A stretch of DNA of 5,400 bases. Origin: Oscillospiraceae bacterium. Lineage in GTDB: Bacteria; Bacillota; Clostridia; Oscillospirales; Ruminococcaceae. Location: the NCBI GenBank assembly GCA_020024215.1, contig JAHHUC010000098.1:1-5400 (forward strand), in the 5' to 3' direction. Numbering within the stretch: the stretch's first letter is position 1; each line of letters starts with the position of its first letter. Made by a program: the position numbers and the translations under genes. The notes beneath the pieces are model-generated. The model worked only from the letters and a program-made list of their open reading frames with translations, was not told where the DNA came from and made no database searches. This document shows, piece after piece, positions 1 through 5,118 of the stretch.

Positions 1-720
1 AAGAAGCTTGAGGAATTCCTTTTCGTCAAAGCTTTCAGAGCCGCTTTCTGCAAATTTGAGCACAAGCCTTTCCTTGTTGGTGGAAATTCCCTCATAAAAG
101 CTTTGGGCAATGGGAAAAAGCCGGTCGCAATAGGTTTTTCTGGTCTTGCTTATAAGGCAGGAGGCCTTTGACAGATTTTCGTCCCACTCATCCAAAAGCT
201 CCTTTGGAAAAATTCCCTCTCTTACATCCTTTAAAAGGCTGTTTCTCTGATTGAGTATCTTTTTATACCTGCTTAAAAGCACCAGATATCTGGGCTTTAA
301 TTCCCCGATGACCAAATCAAGAAGCGCCCTTCTTTCAGAGGAGCTTCCCTTTATGCACAAAAGATGGGCAGGGGAAAATATGACGGCAGCAAAATTTCCG
401 CAAAGGGATGAAAGGCTGTTTTTTTTAACTCCGTTTAGCAAGGCTTCCTTTTTTCTTCCCAGTGTGTAGCTTATGCTCTGCTCTCTCTGAAAGGCAAAAA
501 ACTCAAAATCGCAGCGGGCAAAATCGCCGTCAAAGGGTATAAAATCCCCCTCCTTGGAATTTAAAAAGCTTTTGCTGCCGGTTAAAAGCCACATTGCCTC
601 AAGAAGGTTTGTCTTGCCCTGTCCGTTGGCGCCGCATATGACATTTATATCGGGGCTGGGCATAAAGGAAAGCTCTCTTAAATTTCTGAAGGCTGATATA
701 TAGGCTTTAGTTATCTTCAC
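1..720 (-). CDS. recF: RecF, DNA replication and repair ATPase (partial, C-terminus beyond the window)
   Basis: RecF is an SMC/ABC-like ATPase that helps load RecA at single-strand gaps and stalled forks. I translated the minus strand from position 720 and read 240 codons open to the window edge. The N-terminus (VKITKAYISAFRNLREL) matches the family's opening strand and 'FRN' motif. Walker A is GANGQGKT at residues 30-37. Further family blocks are FSPAHLLCIKGSSSERRALLD (residues 115-135, broken here as FSPAHLLCIKG then SSSERRALLD) and PRYLVLLSRYKKILNQRNSL near 143-162. Family proteins are about 360-370 residues, so the ABC signature and Walker B lie outside. The GTG start at 718-720 is forced: an in-frame TAA lies three codons upstream, and the next ATG is codon 20. 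There is no strong Shine-Dalgarno, and the start overlaps the end of yaaA by 14 bp, so translational coupling is likely. Confidence 0.95.
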   Translation of the reverse strand, partial: MKITKAYISAFRNLRELSFMPSPDINVICGANGQGKTNLLEAMWLLTGSKSFLNSKEGDFIPFDGDFARCDFEFFAFQREQSISYTLGRKKEALLNGVKKNSLSSLCGNFAAVIFSPAHLLCIKGSSSERRALLDLVIGELKPRYLVLLSRYKKILNQRNSLLKDVREGIFPKELLDEWDENLSKASCLISKTRKTYCDRLFPIAQSFYEGISTNKERLVLKFAESGSESFDEKEFLKLL

Positions 721-928
721 TTTTGCTTACCAGATAGGAGCCGTAAATTCCCTCAACCCTATCGCCGTCATAAAGCTTTTTTCCTCTCATGGTGCAAATT
801 TCACCATTCACCTTTATTTTTCCCTCCTTTATGCCTTCCTTTGCCATAGCTCCGGTCATGGCATCTCCTGCAAGCTTCAAAAATGAATCCAGCTTGATAA
901 AGGGTGTGTTTATAAAAATCTCTTTCAT
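707..928 (-). CDS. yaaA: YaaA/RlbA-type S4-domain RNA-binding protein
   Basis: This is a 73-residue protein consisting almost entirely of one S4 RNA-binding fold. The typical pattern is visible: FIKLDSFLKLAG at residues 10-21, then a helix with the TG-x-x-AK core (TGAMAKEGIKEG, 25-36), then KVNGEICTMRGKKLYDGDRV at 39-58, the basic strand-turn characteristic of the family. The small S4 protein between dnaN and recF is a standard member of this cluster in Firmicutes. The B. subtilis homologue is linked to 50S ribosome assembly, and its RNA target here cannot be read from sequence. An AAAGAGG Shine-Dalgarno sits 5 nt before the ATG. The gene starts 16 bp after dnaN stops and its last 14 bp overlap recF, so it is probably co-transcribed with both. 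Confidence 0.92.
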   Translation of the reverse strand: MKEIFINTPFIKLDSFLKLAGDAMTGAMAKEGIKEGKIKVNGEICTMRGKKLYDGDRVEGIYGSYLVSKSEDN

Positions 929-944
929 AATGACCTCTTTTTTG

Positions 945-2063
945 TTATTCCGCTTTAAGCCTTACAGGCAGCACCAGAAACAGGAAGCTGTCCCCCTTTG
1001 TGGGCATCACCTTCATGGGGCTTAAAGAGCCTGATATCTCCAATATTATCTCGTCGCTGCCGGTGTTTTTCAAAGCATCCAGCAGATATCTGTTGTTAAA
1101 GCCCATCTCCAGCTCGTCGCCTTCTAAAAATTGTGCAGAAAATGAATCGGTCGCCTTTCCTAAGGAGGTGGAGCAGGAAATATTTATTTCATTTTTCCTG
1201 AATTTTATTCTCAAGGGACTTTTCAACCGGTCAGAAATAAGAAGTCCGGTTCTCTCGCAGGAATCTATAAAGCTTCTTACATTCACCTTTATTTTAACAG
1301 TGGGATTTTTTGGAATAGCCCCCATATAATCGAGGAAATCCCCCTCTAAAAGCCGTGTGTATATCTTATAATTGCCGATGGATACCGCAAGATTCCTCTT
1401 TGTCACCTGCAAAAGTGCATCCTCCTGCTCGTCCTTCAATATCTTGGAAATTTCCCCCAGTGCCTTTCCGGGCACAACAAAGCGGAAATCCTCGCTGTGA
1501 GAAACCCGTTCATGCCTTAAAGCCAGGCGGAAGCCGTCCAGCGAAACTATGTTGAAGGACCCGTCAGAGGTGGCTTCAAAAAGTGATCCGGTGTGAATCG
1601 GCTTGGAATCGTTCTGGCTTACGGCAAAAAGCGTCTGCTCTATCATGGATTTAAGTGTGCTTTGGGAAATTTTCAACTGGTGAAAATCCTTTATCATGGG
1701 TATAACGGGAAATTCCGGGAATTCCTCTGCGCTCATCGCCATAAGCTTATATTCGGCAAAGCCGCATTTAATGGTGGTTAAAAACTTTTCATCCACCTCA
1801 ATGTCAACCTCGTTTCCGGAAAGCCTTCTGAGAATGTCGCAGAACATTCTGGCGGTTATGATAAATTCTCCCATTTTTTCAACCTGTGCAGCTATTTCTG
1901 TCTCTATTCCCAATTCAAGGTCATATCCTGTTAGGCGAAGCTTGTTATCTTGAGCCTTTATCAATATTCCCTCTAAGGCAGGAAGAGCTGATTTTAAGGA
2001 GACTGCCCTGCTTACAACGCTGCATGCCTCTGAAAGCTCCTGCCTGTTAACTTTAAATTTCAT
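945..2063 (-). CDS. dnaN: DNA polymerase III beta subunit (sliding clamp)
   Basis: DnaN forms a ring-shaped dimer around DNA, tethers the replicative polymerase and recruits repair and regulatory partners. The 372-residue length is normal for the family (about 365-380). The start MKFKVNRQELSEACSVVSRA is typical of the first clamp domain. Three repeated clamp domains are expected at about 1-125, 126-250 and 251-372. Visible family blocks include LPALEGILIKA (27-37), SAEEFPEFP in domain I, the LDGFRLALR block of domain II, and a C-terminal LFLVLPVRLKAE that resembles the usual LPVRL ending near the partner-binding pocket. The ATG at 2061-2063 follows AAGGGGAG with a 7-nt gap. The gene lies 303 bp downstream of dnaA, and yaaA follows after 16 bp. 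No frameshift or missing block is seen. Confidence 0.98.
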   Translation of the reverse strand: MKFKVNRQELSEACSVVSRAVSLKSALPALEGILIKAQDNKLRLTGYDLELGIETEIAAQVEKMGEFIITARMFCDILRRLSGNEVDIEVDEKFLTTIKCGFAEYKLMAMSAEEFPEFPVIPMIKDFHQLKISQSTLKSMIEQTLFAVSQNDSKPIHTGSLFEATSDGSFNIVSLDGFRLALRHERVSHSEDFRFVVPGKALGEISKILKDEQEDALLQVTKRNLAVSIGNYKIYTRLLEGDFLDYMGAIPKNPTVKIKVNVRSFIDSCERTGLLISDRLKSPLRIKFRKNEINISCSTSLGKATDSFSAQFLEGDELEMGFNNRYLLDALKNTGSDEIILEISGSLSPMKVMPTKGDSFLFLVLPVRLKAE

Positions 2064-2080
2064 GTTCTGACTCCCCTTTT
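2061..2080 (-). promoter_or_regulatory. dnaN Shine-Dalgarno and start
   Basis: On the minus strand AAGGGGAG precedes the dnaN ATG with a 7-nt spacer. This is a slightly imperfect but strong ribosome binding site and supports the start at 2063. Confidence 0.75.
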
Positions 2081-2088
2081 GATTGCAT

Positions 2089-2102
2089 GGTGCTTTTGCA
2101 CC
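2089..2102 (-). other. Small hairpin in the dnaN leader
   Basis: GGTGC TTTT GCACC is a perfect 5-bp stem with a 4-nt loop. On the minus-strand transcript it lies just upstream of the dnaN ribosome binding site. It could stabilise the leader or modulate initiation. It has no adjoining U-tract and so is not a convincing terminator. Confidence 0.4.
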
Positions 2103-2119
2103 GTTTAAAAAGAAAAAAG

Positions 2120-2169
2120 ATATATATAATATATTATTTATTAGTAGTCGCCGTAGGGGCTGTTGATTT
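2120..2169 (-). other. Candidate origin-opening element (DnaA-trio / AT-rich unwinding region)
   Basis: Read on the minus strand, this stretch has a degenerate DnaA-box-like 9-mer AAATCAACA (2161-2169, 6 of 9 matches to TTATCCACA). It is followed by a GC-rich spacer (2148-2160), then CTACTA (2142-2147), then a 24-nt run of only A and T (2120-2143, sharing two bases with the CTACTA). In B. subtilis the basal unwinding system has the order DnaA boxes, GC-rich spacer, DnaA-trios (3'-GAT-5' on one strand), AT-rich unwinding element, and it lies between dnaA and dnaN. The order, orientation and location agree. The weak point is the poor flanking DnaA box and only two clear trios. The functional assignment is inference. 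Confidence 0.45.
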
Positions 2170-2170
2170 T

Positions 2171-2254
2171 GTTAAAAACTATTTAAAGCTTTATTTTAAG
2201 CCCTTTAGTGAAAATTGCGGGCTTTAAAAGCTGTGTTAAAAATATATTTAAAAC
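2171..2254. repeat. Two near-palindromic AT-rich direct repeats flanking a stem-loop
   Basis: GTTAAAAACTATTTAAAGCT (2171-2190) and GTTAAAAATATATTTAAAAC (2235-2254) are near-identical, and each is roughly palindromic. They flank a hairpin with AAGCCC (2198-2203) pairing with GGGCTT (2219-2224), extended by A/T pairs on both sides. The hairpin lacks a U-tract in either direction. The role is unknown; protein binding in the origin spacer or leader structure are possibilities. Confidence 0.4.
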
Positions 2255-2280
2255 AAAACGGCAAAATGTAGAATGTGGAA

Positions 2281-2295
2281 TGTCTTTAAAAGACA
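2281..2295. other. 15-bp palindrome in the dnaA-dnaN spacer
   Basis: TGTCTTT-A-AAAGACA is a perfect inverted repeat of 7-bp arms around a single base, a shape common to operators. Nearby are short direct repeats, including tandem GTTGAAA (2299-2312) and a triplicated AATGT-type motif (2264-2282). No known regulator can be assigned. Confidence 0.3.
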
Positions 2296-2342
2296 AGTGT
2301 TGAAAGTTGAAAGAAGTTTGAATACTTTTAACAACTTTTTAG

Positions 2343-2351
2343 TTTTCCACA
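2343..2351 (+). promoter_or_regulatory. Candidate DnaA box (8 of 9)
   Basis: TTTTCCACA differs from the consensus TTATCCACA at one position. It lies 16 bp beyond the dnaA stop codon, within the dnaA-dnaN spacer, where Firmicutes origins often carry boxes. It is the best noncoding match I found in the window. Confidence 0.5.
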
Positions 2352-2366
2352 GGTACAAAATGTTGA

Positions 2367-3704
2367 CTAATTTTCTGTTTTCACATTTTTTATAATGTCA
2401 TCTATGGTATTTTTAAAGTGAGGATTTGTTTCCATCATGTTTTTAACCTGATTTAAGGCATACACCACAGTGGAGTGATCCCTGCCCCCAAATTCCTCTC
2501 CTATGGCTGCCATTGATATCTGTGTAACCTCTCTTATAATGTACATGGACGCCTGCCTTGCCAAGGATATCTGTGCGGCGCGCTTGTTGCTCTTTACATC
2601 AGAGGGCGTAACCTCATAATATCTTGACACCTCGTTGATTATTCTTTCTATTATAACAGAAAGGGGCTGGCTGTCGTTCAGTATGTCCCTTATGGCGTTT
2701 TGTGCGGTCATTATGGTGGGTGTCATTCCGGCTAAAAGCTTGTAGGCCTTTATTTTTTTAACGGCGCCCTCCAGCTGCCTTATGTTGGTTTTAAGCCGTG
2801 TGGCTATATAATCCACCACGTCGGAAGAAATCTCAAGCCCTAAAAGCTCCGCCTTTCTTTTTATTATCGCCACCCTCGTCTCATAATCAGGGGGCTGTAT
2901 GTCGGCTATAAGGCCGGATTCAAACCTTGTTCTCAGGCGGTCCTCCAGTGTTTTTATCTCCTTTGGCGGACGGTCGGAGGTCAGCACTATTTGCTTTCCT
3001 GCCTCATAAAGGGCGTTGAAGGTGTGGAAAAATTCCTCCTGTGTGGAGTCCTTTCCCCCTATAAATTGGATATCGTCCATTAAAAGCACATCCACAGGCC
3101 GATATTTTTCCCTGAAGGCAGCCATGGAGTTTTTTGAAAGTGAGGCTATCAGCTCGTTGGTGAAGTCCTCGCTTTTTACATAAAGTATGTTGCTTTTTGG
3201 GTTGTTGTCCTTTATCTCGTTGCATATGGCACAAAGCAGGTGTGTTTTTCCCAAGCCGCTTTCACCGTGTATGAAAAGCGGGTTGTAGGCCGCAGCCGGA
3301 GCCTGCGCCACAGCCAGAGAGGCCGCATGTGCAAATTTGTTTGAGGAGCCCACAATAAAGTTTCCGAAGGTGTATTCGTATTCTCCGTTAGGATTGCTGT
3401 CGCCCTCTTCCTCCTTATGCCCCGATTTTTCCTCCTTTGCTCCATCCTTCTCCTCCTCTGAGGAAAATGTGAGCATAACGTCAATTTCAAAGCCCATCAC
3501 AGCTGTAAAAGCGTCCTTTATCAGGGGGAGATATCTTGTTTCAATAATTGTTTTTCTTAATTCGGTGGTGGTCATCAAGGTGGCTGAACTTTCGGTAAGA
3601 TCTGTACATTCCAAATCCTTTATCCACAAAGAGTAGGGAGCGGCAGGCATATTTTTACTGCAAAATTCCTTTACTACCGAAAAAACCTCCGAACAGGTAC
3701 TCAT
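2367..3704 (-). CDS. dnaA: Chromosomal replication initiator protein DnaA
   Basis: DnaA is the AAA+ initiator that binds DnaA boxes, oligomerises with ATP, melts the origin and recruits the helicase. The 445 residues fit the family. Domain I (about 1-80) carries the usual YSLWIKDLE region. Residues 81-108 form a short acidic/lysine-rich linker (domain II). The AAA+ domain has Walker A GESGLGKT (147-154), Walker B VLLMDD (206-211), sensor I TSD (242-244), the arginine-finger region LEDRLRTRF with R260, and a sensor II arginine in NIRQLEG (R309). Domain IV has the helix-turn-helix DNA-binding region and the signature GGRDHSTV (406-413). No key residue is missing. The start is fixed by a perfect AAGGAGG 7 nt upstream. 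dnaN follows on the same strand. Autoregulation by DnaA is common in the family, but box placement here is not clear. Confidence 0.99.
   Translation of the reverse strand: MSTCSEVFSVVKEFCSKNMPAAPYSLWIKDLECTDLTESSATLMTTTELRKTIIETRYLPLIKDAFTAVMGFEIDVMLTFSSEEEKDGAKEEKSGHKEEEGDSNPNGEYEYTFGNFIVGSSNKFAHAASLAVAQAPAAAYNPLFIHGESGLGKTHLLCAICNEIKDNNPKSNILYVKSEDFTNELIASLSKNSMAAFREKYRPVDVLLMDDIQFIGGKDSTQEEFFHTFNALYEAGKQIVLTSDRPPKEIKTLEDRLRTRFESGLIADIQPPDYETRVAIIKRKAELLGLEISSDVVDYIATRLKTNIRQLEGAVKKIKAYKLLAGMTPTIMTAQNAIRDILNDSQPLSVIIERIINEVSRYYEVTPSDVKSNKRAAQISLARQASMYIIREVTQISMAAIGEEFGGRDHSTVVYALNQVKNMMETNPHFKNTIDDIIKNVKTEN
3620..3628 (+). promoter_or_regulatory. Perfect DnaA-box sequence inside dnaA
   Basis: TTATCCACA matches the consensus exactly. 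It lies within the coding sequence about 76 bp inside the dnaA start, where the opposite strand encodes L-W-I-K. Because that peptide is conserved in DnaA domain I, the match may be a coding coincidence. It may equally serve in autoregulation or origin architecture. Confidence 0.4.
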
Positions 3705-3711
3705 GGCTTGT

Positions 3712-3718
3712 CCTCCTT
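3712..3718 (-). promoter_or_regulatory. dnaA ribosome binding site
   Basis: AAGGAGG on the minus strand, 7 nt before the ATG at 3702-3704, is a full consensus Shine-Dalgarno and decides the start codon. Confidence 0.9.
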
Positions 3719-3770
3719 GTTAAAAAGTTTATAAAAAAATAAGTAAAAATGCGCACAAGAATACTCAGTT

Positions 3771-3799
3771 ATCATACCATAAAATAGGCGAAAGCACAA
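3771..3799 (-). promoter_or_regulatory. Candidate dnaA promoter
   Basis: On the minus strand TATGAT (3771-3776, 5 of 6 to the -10 consensus) follows a weak -35 TTGTGC (3794-3799) with exactly 17 bp between. Transcription would begin about 60 nt before the dnaA start. The -35 matches only 3 of 6, so this is a moderate call. Another TATAAT-like hexamer on the same strand at 3908-3913 has no convincing -35. Confidence 0.4.
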
Positions 3800-3842
3800 G
3801 TTTTAAACAGCGCAAAACAAGCTTAATATATAATGTAAAGAG

Positions 3843-3888
3843 GGGCAAAGCCCAAAAGAGCACAAGGCTTTTTGAAGGGGCTTTTTTC
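3843..3888 (+). terminator. Terminator-like hairpin upstream of dnaA, plus strand
   Basis: AAAGCCC (3847-3853) pairs with GGGCTTT (3878-3884), and a run of six T (3882-3887) follows in the plus direction. The loop can form an inner AAAAG-GC/GCTTTT helix with a bulge. GCCC (3850-3853) can instead pair with GGGC (3843-3846) in a small competing hairpin. No plus-strand gene precedes it, so what it would terminate is unclear. It may simply be a cruciform-forming element, or protect dnaA from antisense reading. Confidence 0.35.
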
Positions 3889-4019
3889 TCTTATCTATTT
3901 TACATAAATTATACTTATAAAAAAGAGCGTATTTGGTGCATAACAGATAAGTAAACAGTATAGTTTCCTCTTTTTTAAAATCCCGTCAGTCCCCGGGAAT
4001 TTTTCACAAAATTTATGGT

Positions 4020-4037
4020 GAAAATATGTTTATTTTC
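4020..4037. other. AT-rich inverted repeat
   Basis: GAAAATA-TGTT-TATTTTC is a perfect 7-bp stem with a 4-nt loop in DNA that is otherwise nearly all A/T. Such an element melts easily. No function can be assigned. Confidence 0.3.
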
Positions 4038-4124
4038 TATAATTTAAAATTAAGCCCGCCACTTATAAGAATTATCTGCATCTTTCCCCTTCTTTTATTT
4101 TTTTTGCATCAAAGATGAGCAAAA

Positions 4125-4154
4125 GAAAAAGCTTTATAAAACGACAGCTTTTTC
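4125..4154 (+). terminator. AT-rich stem-loop followed by pyrimidines
   Basis: GAAAAAGCT (4125-4133) pairs with AGCTTTTTC (4146-4154), a 9-bp stem with a 12-nt loop, followed by CTTTTTT. It has the outline of a factor-independent terminator on the plus strand, but the stem has only three G-C pairs and no upstream gene exists, so this is tentative. Confidence 0.25.
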
Positions 4155-4165
4155 CTTTTTTAAAG

Positions 4166-4203
4166 CCTTCCCCTCCCTCCTCCTCCTTTTTCCCCCTTTT
4201 TTT
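4166..4203. other. 38-nt uninterrupted homopyrimidine tract
   Basis: Every base from 4166 to 4203 on the plus strand is C or T, including clustered TCC triplets and a C5T7 ending. The minus strand is therefore all purine with repeated GGAGG cores. The tract is not part of a gene. Such tracts can adopt triplex structures or bind single-strand proteins, but that is inference. Confidence 0.7.
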
Positions 4204-4268
4204 AAAAATTTTGCCGTTTTTAGATTTTTTCTCCCCTTCTCAATCTGATTTTTGAATAAATATAAATT

Positions 4269-4299
4269 TTTCAACAAAATTTATAACACGCTGTTGAAA
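4269..4299. other. 8-bp inverted repeat
   Basis: TTTCAACA (4269-4276) is exactly complementary to TGTTGAAA (4292-4299), with a 15-nt AT-rich loop. It overlaps a 7-of-9 DnaA-box-like sequence, so it could be a pair of facing weak boxes. No T-tract follows. Confidence 0.35.
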
Positions 4300-4356
4300 T
4301 CTCCCCTTTCATCTCCCCCATTTTATTTCCGTAAAAATTTATACCGTCTGTATGCG

Positions 4357-4386
4357 CCGCTTTCTTCCGCTTTCTTGAAAGAAAGC
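4357..4386. repeat. Tandem CCGCTTTCTT and GCTTTCTT hairpin at the left edge of the repeat array
   Basis: CCGCTTTCTT occurs twice back to back (4357-4366, 4367-4376). The second copy forms a hairpin, GCTTTCTT-GA-AAGAAAGC (4369-4386). The same arms recur at 4771-4788 and 5347-5364, so it is a mobile or duplicated motif of the array. Confidence 0.6.
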
Positions 4387-4405
4387 TTGGCAAAGAACTT
4401 TATTT

Positions 4406-4495
4406 CGCACAGGTAAAAAAGCTTTTGTCACAACTTTAGTGCCTGCGTATGTTATAGATTGACATTTTGTAATGATAAGCACATTTAGGTTAAGC
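4406..4495. repeat. Repeat unit 1 of a ~90-bp family
   Basis: This copy begins CGCACAGGTAAA, has CCTGCG about 28 nt later, then the invariant ATTGACATTTTGT, and ends with TTTAGGTTAAGC. Diagnostic variants are GCGTATG, GTTATAG and the short AAGCACATTT tail, followed by CTTAATCAATTTTCTGC. It lies outside the 576-bp duplication at its left side, but its last 13 bases (4483-4495) belong to it. Confidence 0.85.
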
Positions 4496-4542
4496 CTTAA
4501 TCAATTTTCTGCTTTAAAGAAAGCTTGCAAAGAATTTAATTT

Positions 4543-4632
4543 CGCACAGGTAAAAAGATTTTTGCAGAACTTTAATTCCTGCGTATGTTAGAAATTGACA
4601 TTTTGTGATGATAAAGCATATTTAGGTTAAGC
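4543..4632. repeat. Repeat unit 2 of the ~90-bp family
   Basis: It has the same frame as unit 1, with GCGTATG, GTTAGAA, a G in TTTTGTGATGATAA and the longer AAAGCATATTT tail. The inner segment AAAAAGATTTTT is self-complementary. It is identical to unit 5, 576 bp downstream. Confidence 0.88.
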
Positions 4633-4693
4633 TTTATTTTTGCCAATCTGTCTTAAAATTTTAATATAAGCGGACAGCATCGAAAAAATTCAT

Positions 4694-4724
4694 CTGACAG
4701 CAAGATGCGCTATTTAAGTATAAT
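4694..4724 (+). promoter_or_regulatory. Candidate promoter in the repeat linker, first copy
   Basis: CTGACA (4694-4699) and a perfect TATAAT (4719-4724) are separated by 19 bp, longer than the preferred 17. No coding region follows; a transcript would run into the paired hairpins at 4771-4808 and repeat unit 3. In AT-rich DNA such matches arise by chance. Confidence 0.3.
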
Positions 4725-4770
4725 TGATATCCTGCATAGGAAAATCTAAAAATTTTTTGGCGCAGCCTTC

Positions 4771-4808
4771 GCTTTCTTAAAAGAAAGCACGCTTTTTCGA
4801 GAAAAAGC
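4771..4808. other. Two adjacent tight hairpins, first copy
   Basis: GCTTTCTT-AA-AAGAAAGC (4771-4788) is followed after 2 nt by GCTTTTTC-GA-GAAAAAGC (4791-4808). Both have perfect 8-bp arms (or 7 bp with a 4-nt loop). They lie just before repeat unit 3 and resemble the hairpin before unit 1. Confidence 0.65.
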
Positions 4809-4827
4809 TTAGCAAAAAGCTTTAATC

Positions 4828-4918
4828 CGCACAGGTAAAAAAGCTTTTGGCATAAAGTTTAATTCCTGCGTGTGTTAGAAATTGACATTTTGTAATGATA
4901 AGCACATTTAGGTTAAGC
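4828..4918. repeat. Repeat unit 3 of the ~90-bp family
   Basis: It has the frame of the family with GCGTGTG, GTTAGAA and the short AAGCACATTT tail shared with unit 1, but the 3' flank (CTTTATTTTTTGCCAA) resembles unit 2. It is therefore a mosaic of variants. The inner AAAAAGCTTTT is self-complementary. Confidence 0.86.
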
Positions 4919-4980
4919 TTTATTTTTTGCCAATTTTCTTAATATCTGCTTTCTGACATATAAAGCAAAAAGCTTAAATT

Positions 4981-5071
4981 CGCACAGGTAAAGCTGATAT
5001 TGCCACTACTTTAATTCCTGCGTGTGTTATAGATTGACATTTTGTAATGATAAAGCATATTTAGGTTAAGC
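4981..5071. repeat. Repeat unit 4 of the ~90-bp family
   Basis: It shares GCGTGTG with unit 3, GTTATAG with unit 1 and the AAAGCATATTT tail with unit 2. The segment after CGCACAGGTAAA is the most divergent of the five and lacks the self-complementary A/T core. Its 3' flank is identical to that of unit 1, marking the junction of the 576-bp duplication. Confidence 0.85.
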
Positions 5072-5118
5072 CTTAATCAATTTTCTGCTTTAAAGAAAGC
5101 TTGCAAAGAATTTAATTT

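Larger units (their letters stand above)
3705..4356. other. Gene-free AT-rich region upstream of dnaA
   Basis: No open reading frame of credible length or composition, no tRNA and no recognisable RNA family is seen here on either strand. It holds the dnaA promoter and ribosome binding site, the plus-strand terminator-like hairpin, three GCACAAG heptamers (3753-3759, 3794-3800, 3860-3866), several inverted repeats and a homopyrimidine tract. DnaA-box-like 7-of-9 matches occur at 4000-4008 (TTTTTCACA), 4072-4080 (TTATCTGCA) and 4268-4276 (TTTTCAACA). None is convincing alone in such AT-rich DNA. The position beside dnaA makes it a plausible part of oriC. Confidence 0.55.
4483..4824. repeat. 576-bp-period duplication, first copy of the exactly repeated part
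   Basis: Comparing base by base, 4483-4824 is identical to 5059-5400, giving 342 bp without a mismatch at an offset of 576 bp. It carries the end of one ~90-bp unit, all of unit 2, a unique linker and the paired hairpins before unit 3. Identity at this level points to recent duplication, active homogenisation or an assembly effect. Confidence 0.93.

Noticed and set aside
251..469. Plus-strand open frame of 72 codons
   Set aside because: It lies opposite the recF frame, which shows Walker A and other RecF blocks in the continuous minus-strand translation.
1000..1329. Plus-strand open frame of about 109 codons inside dnaN
   Set aside because: It lies wholly opposite a confident dnaN gene, has no ribosome binding site and no family resemblance. 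It is an antisense shadow.
2194..2229. Terminator between dnaA and dnaN
   Set aside because: The 6-bp AAGCCC/GGGCTT stem is not followed by a U-rich tract on the minus strand, where both genes are transcribed.
3004..3490. Minus-strand open frames of 76 and 92 codons inside dnaA
   Set aside because: They are alternative frames of dnaA with unlikely composition. The dnaA frame is unbroken and carries all family motifs.
4566..4610. Very short reading frames within the units, such as ATG TTA GAA ATT GAC ATT TTG then stop
   Set aside because: They are about 7 codons with no ribosome binding site, and units 1 and 4 interrupt the frame with TAG straight after TTA.
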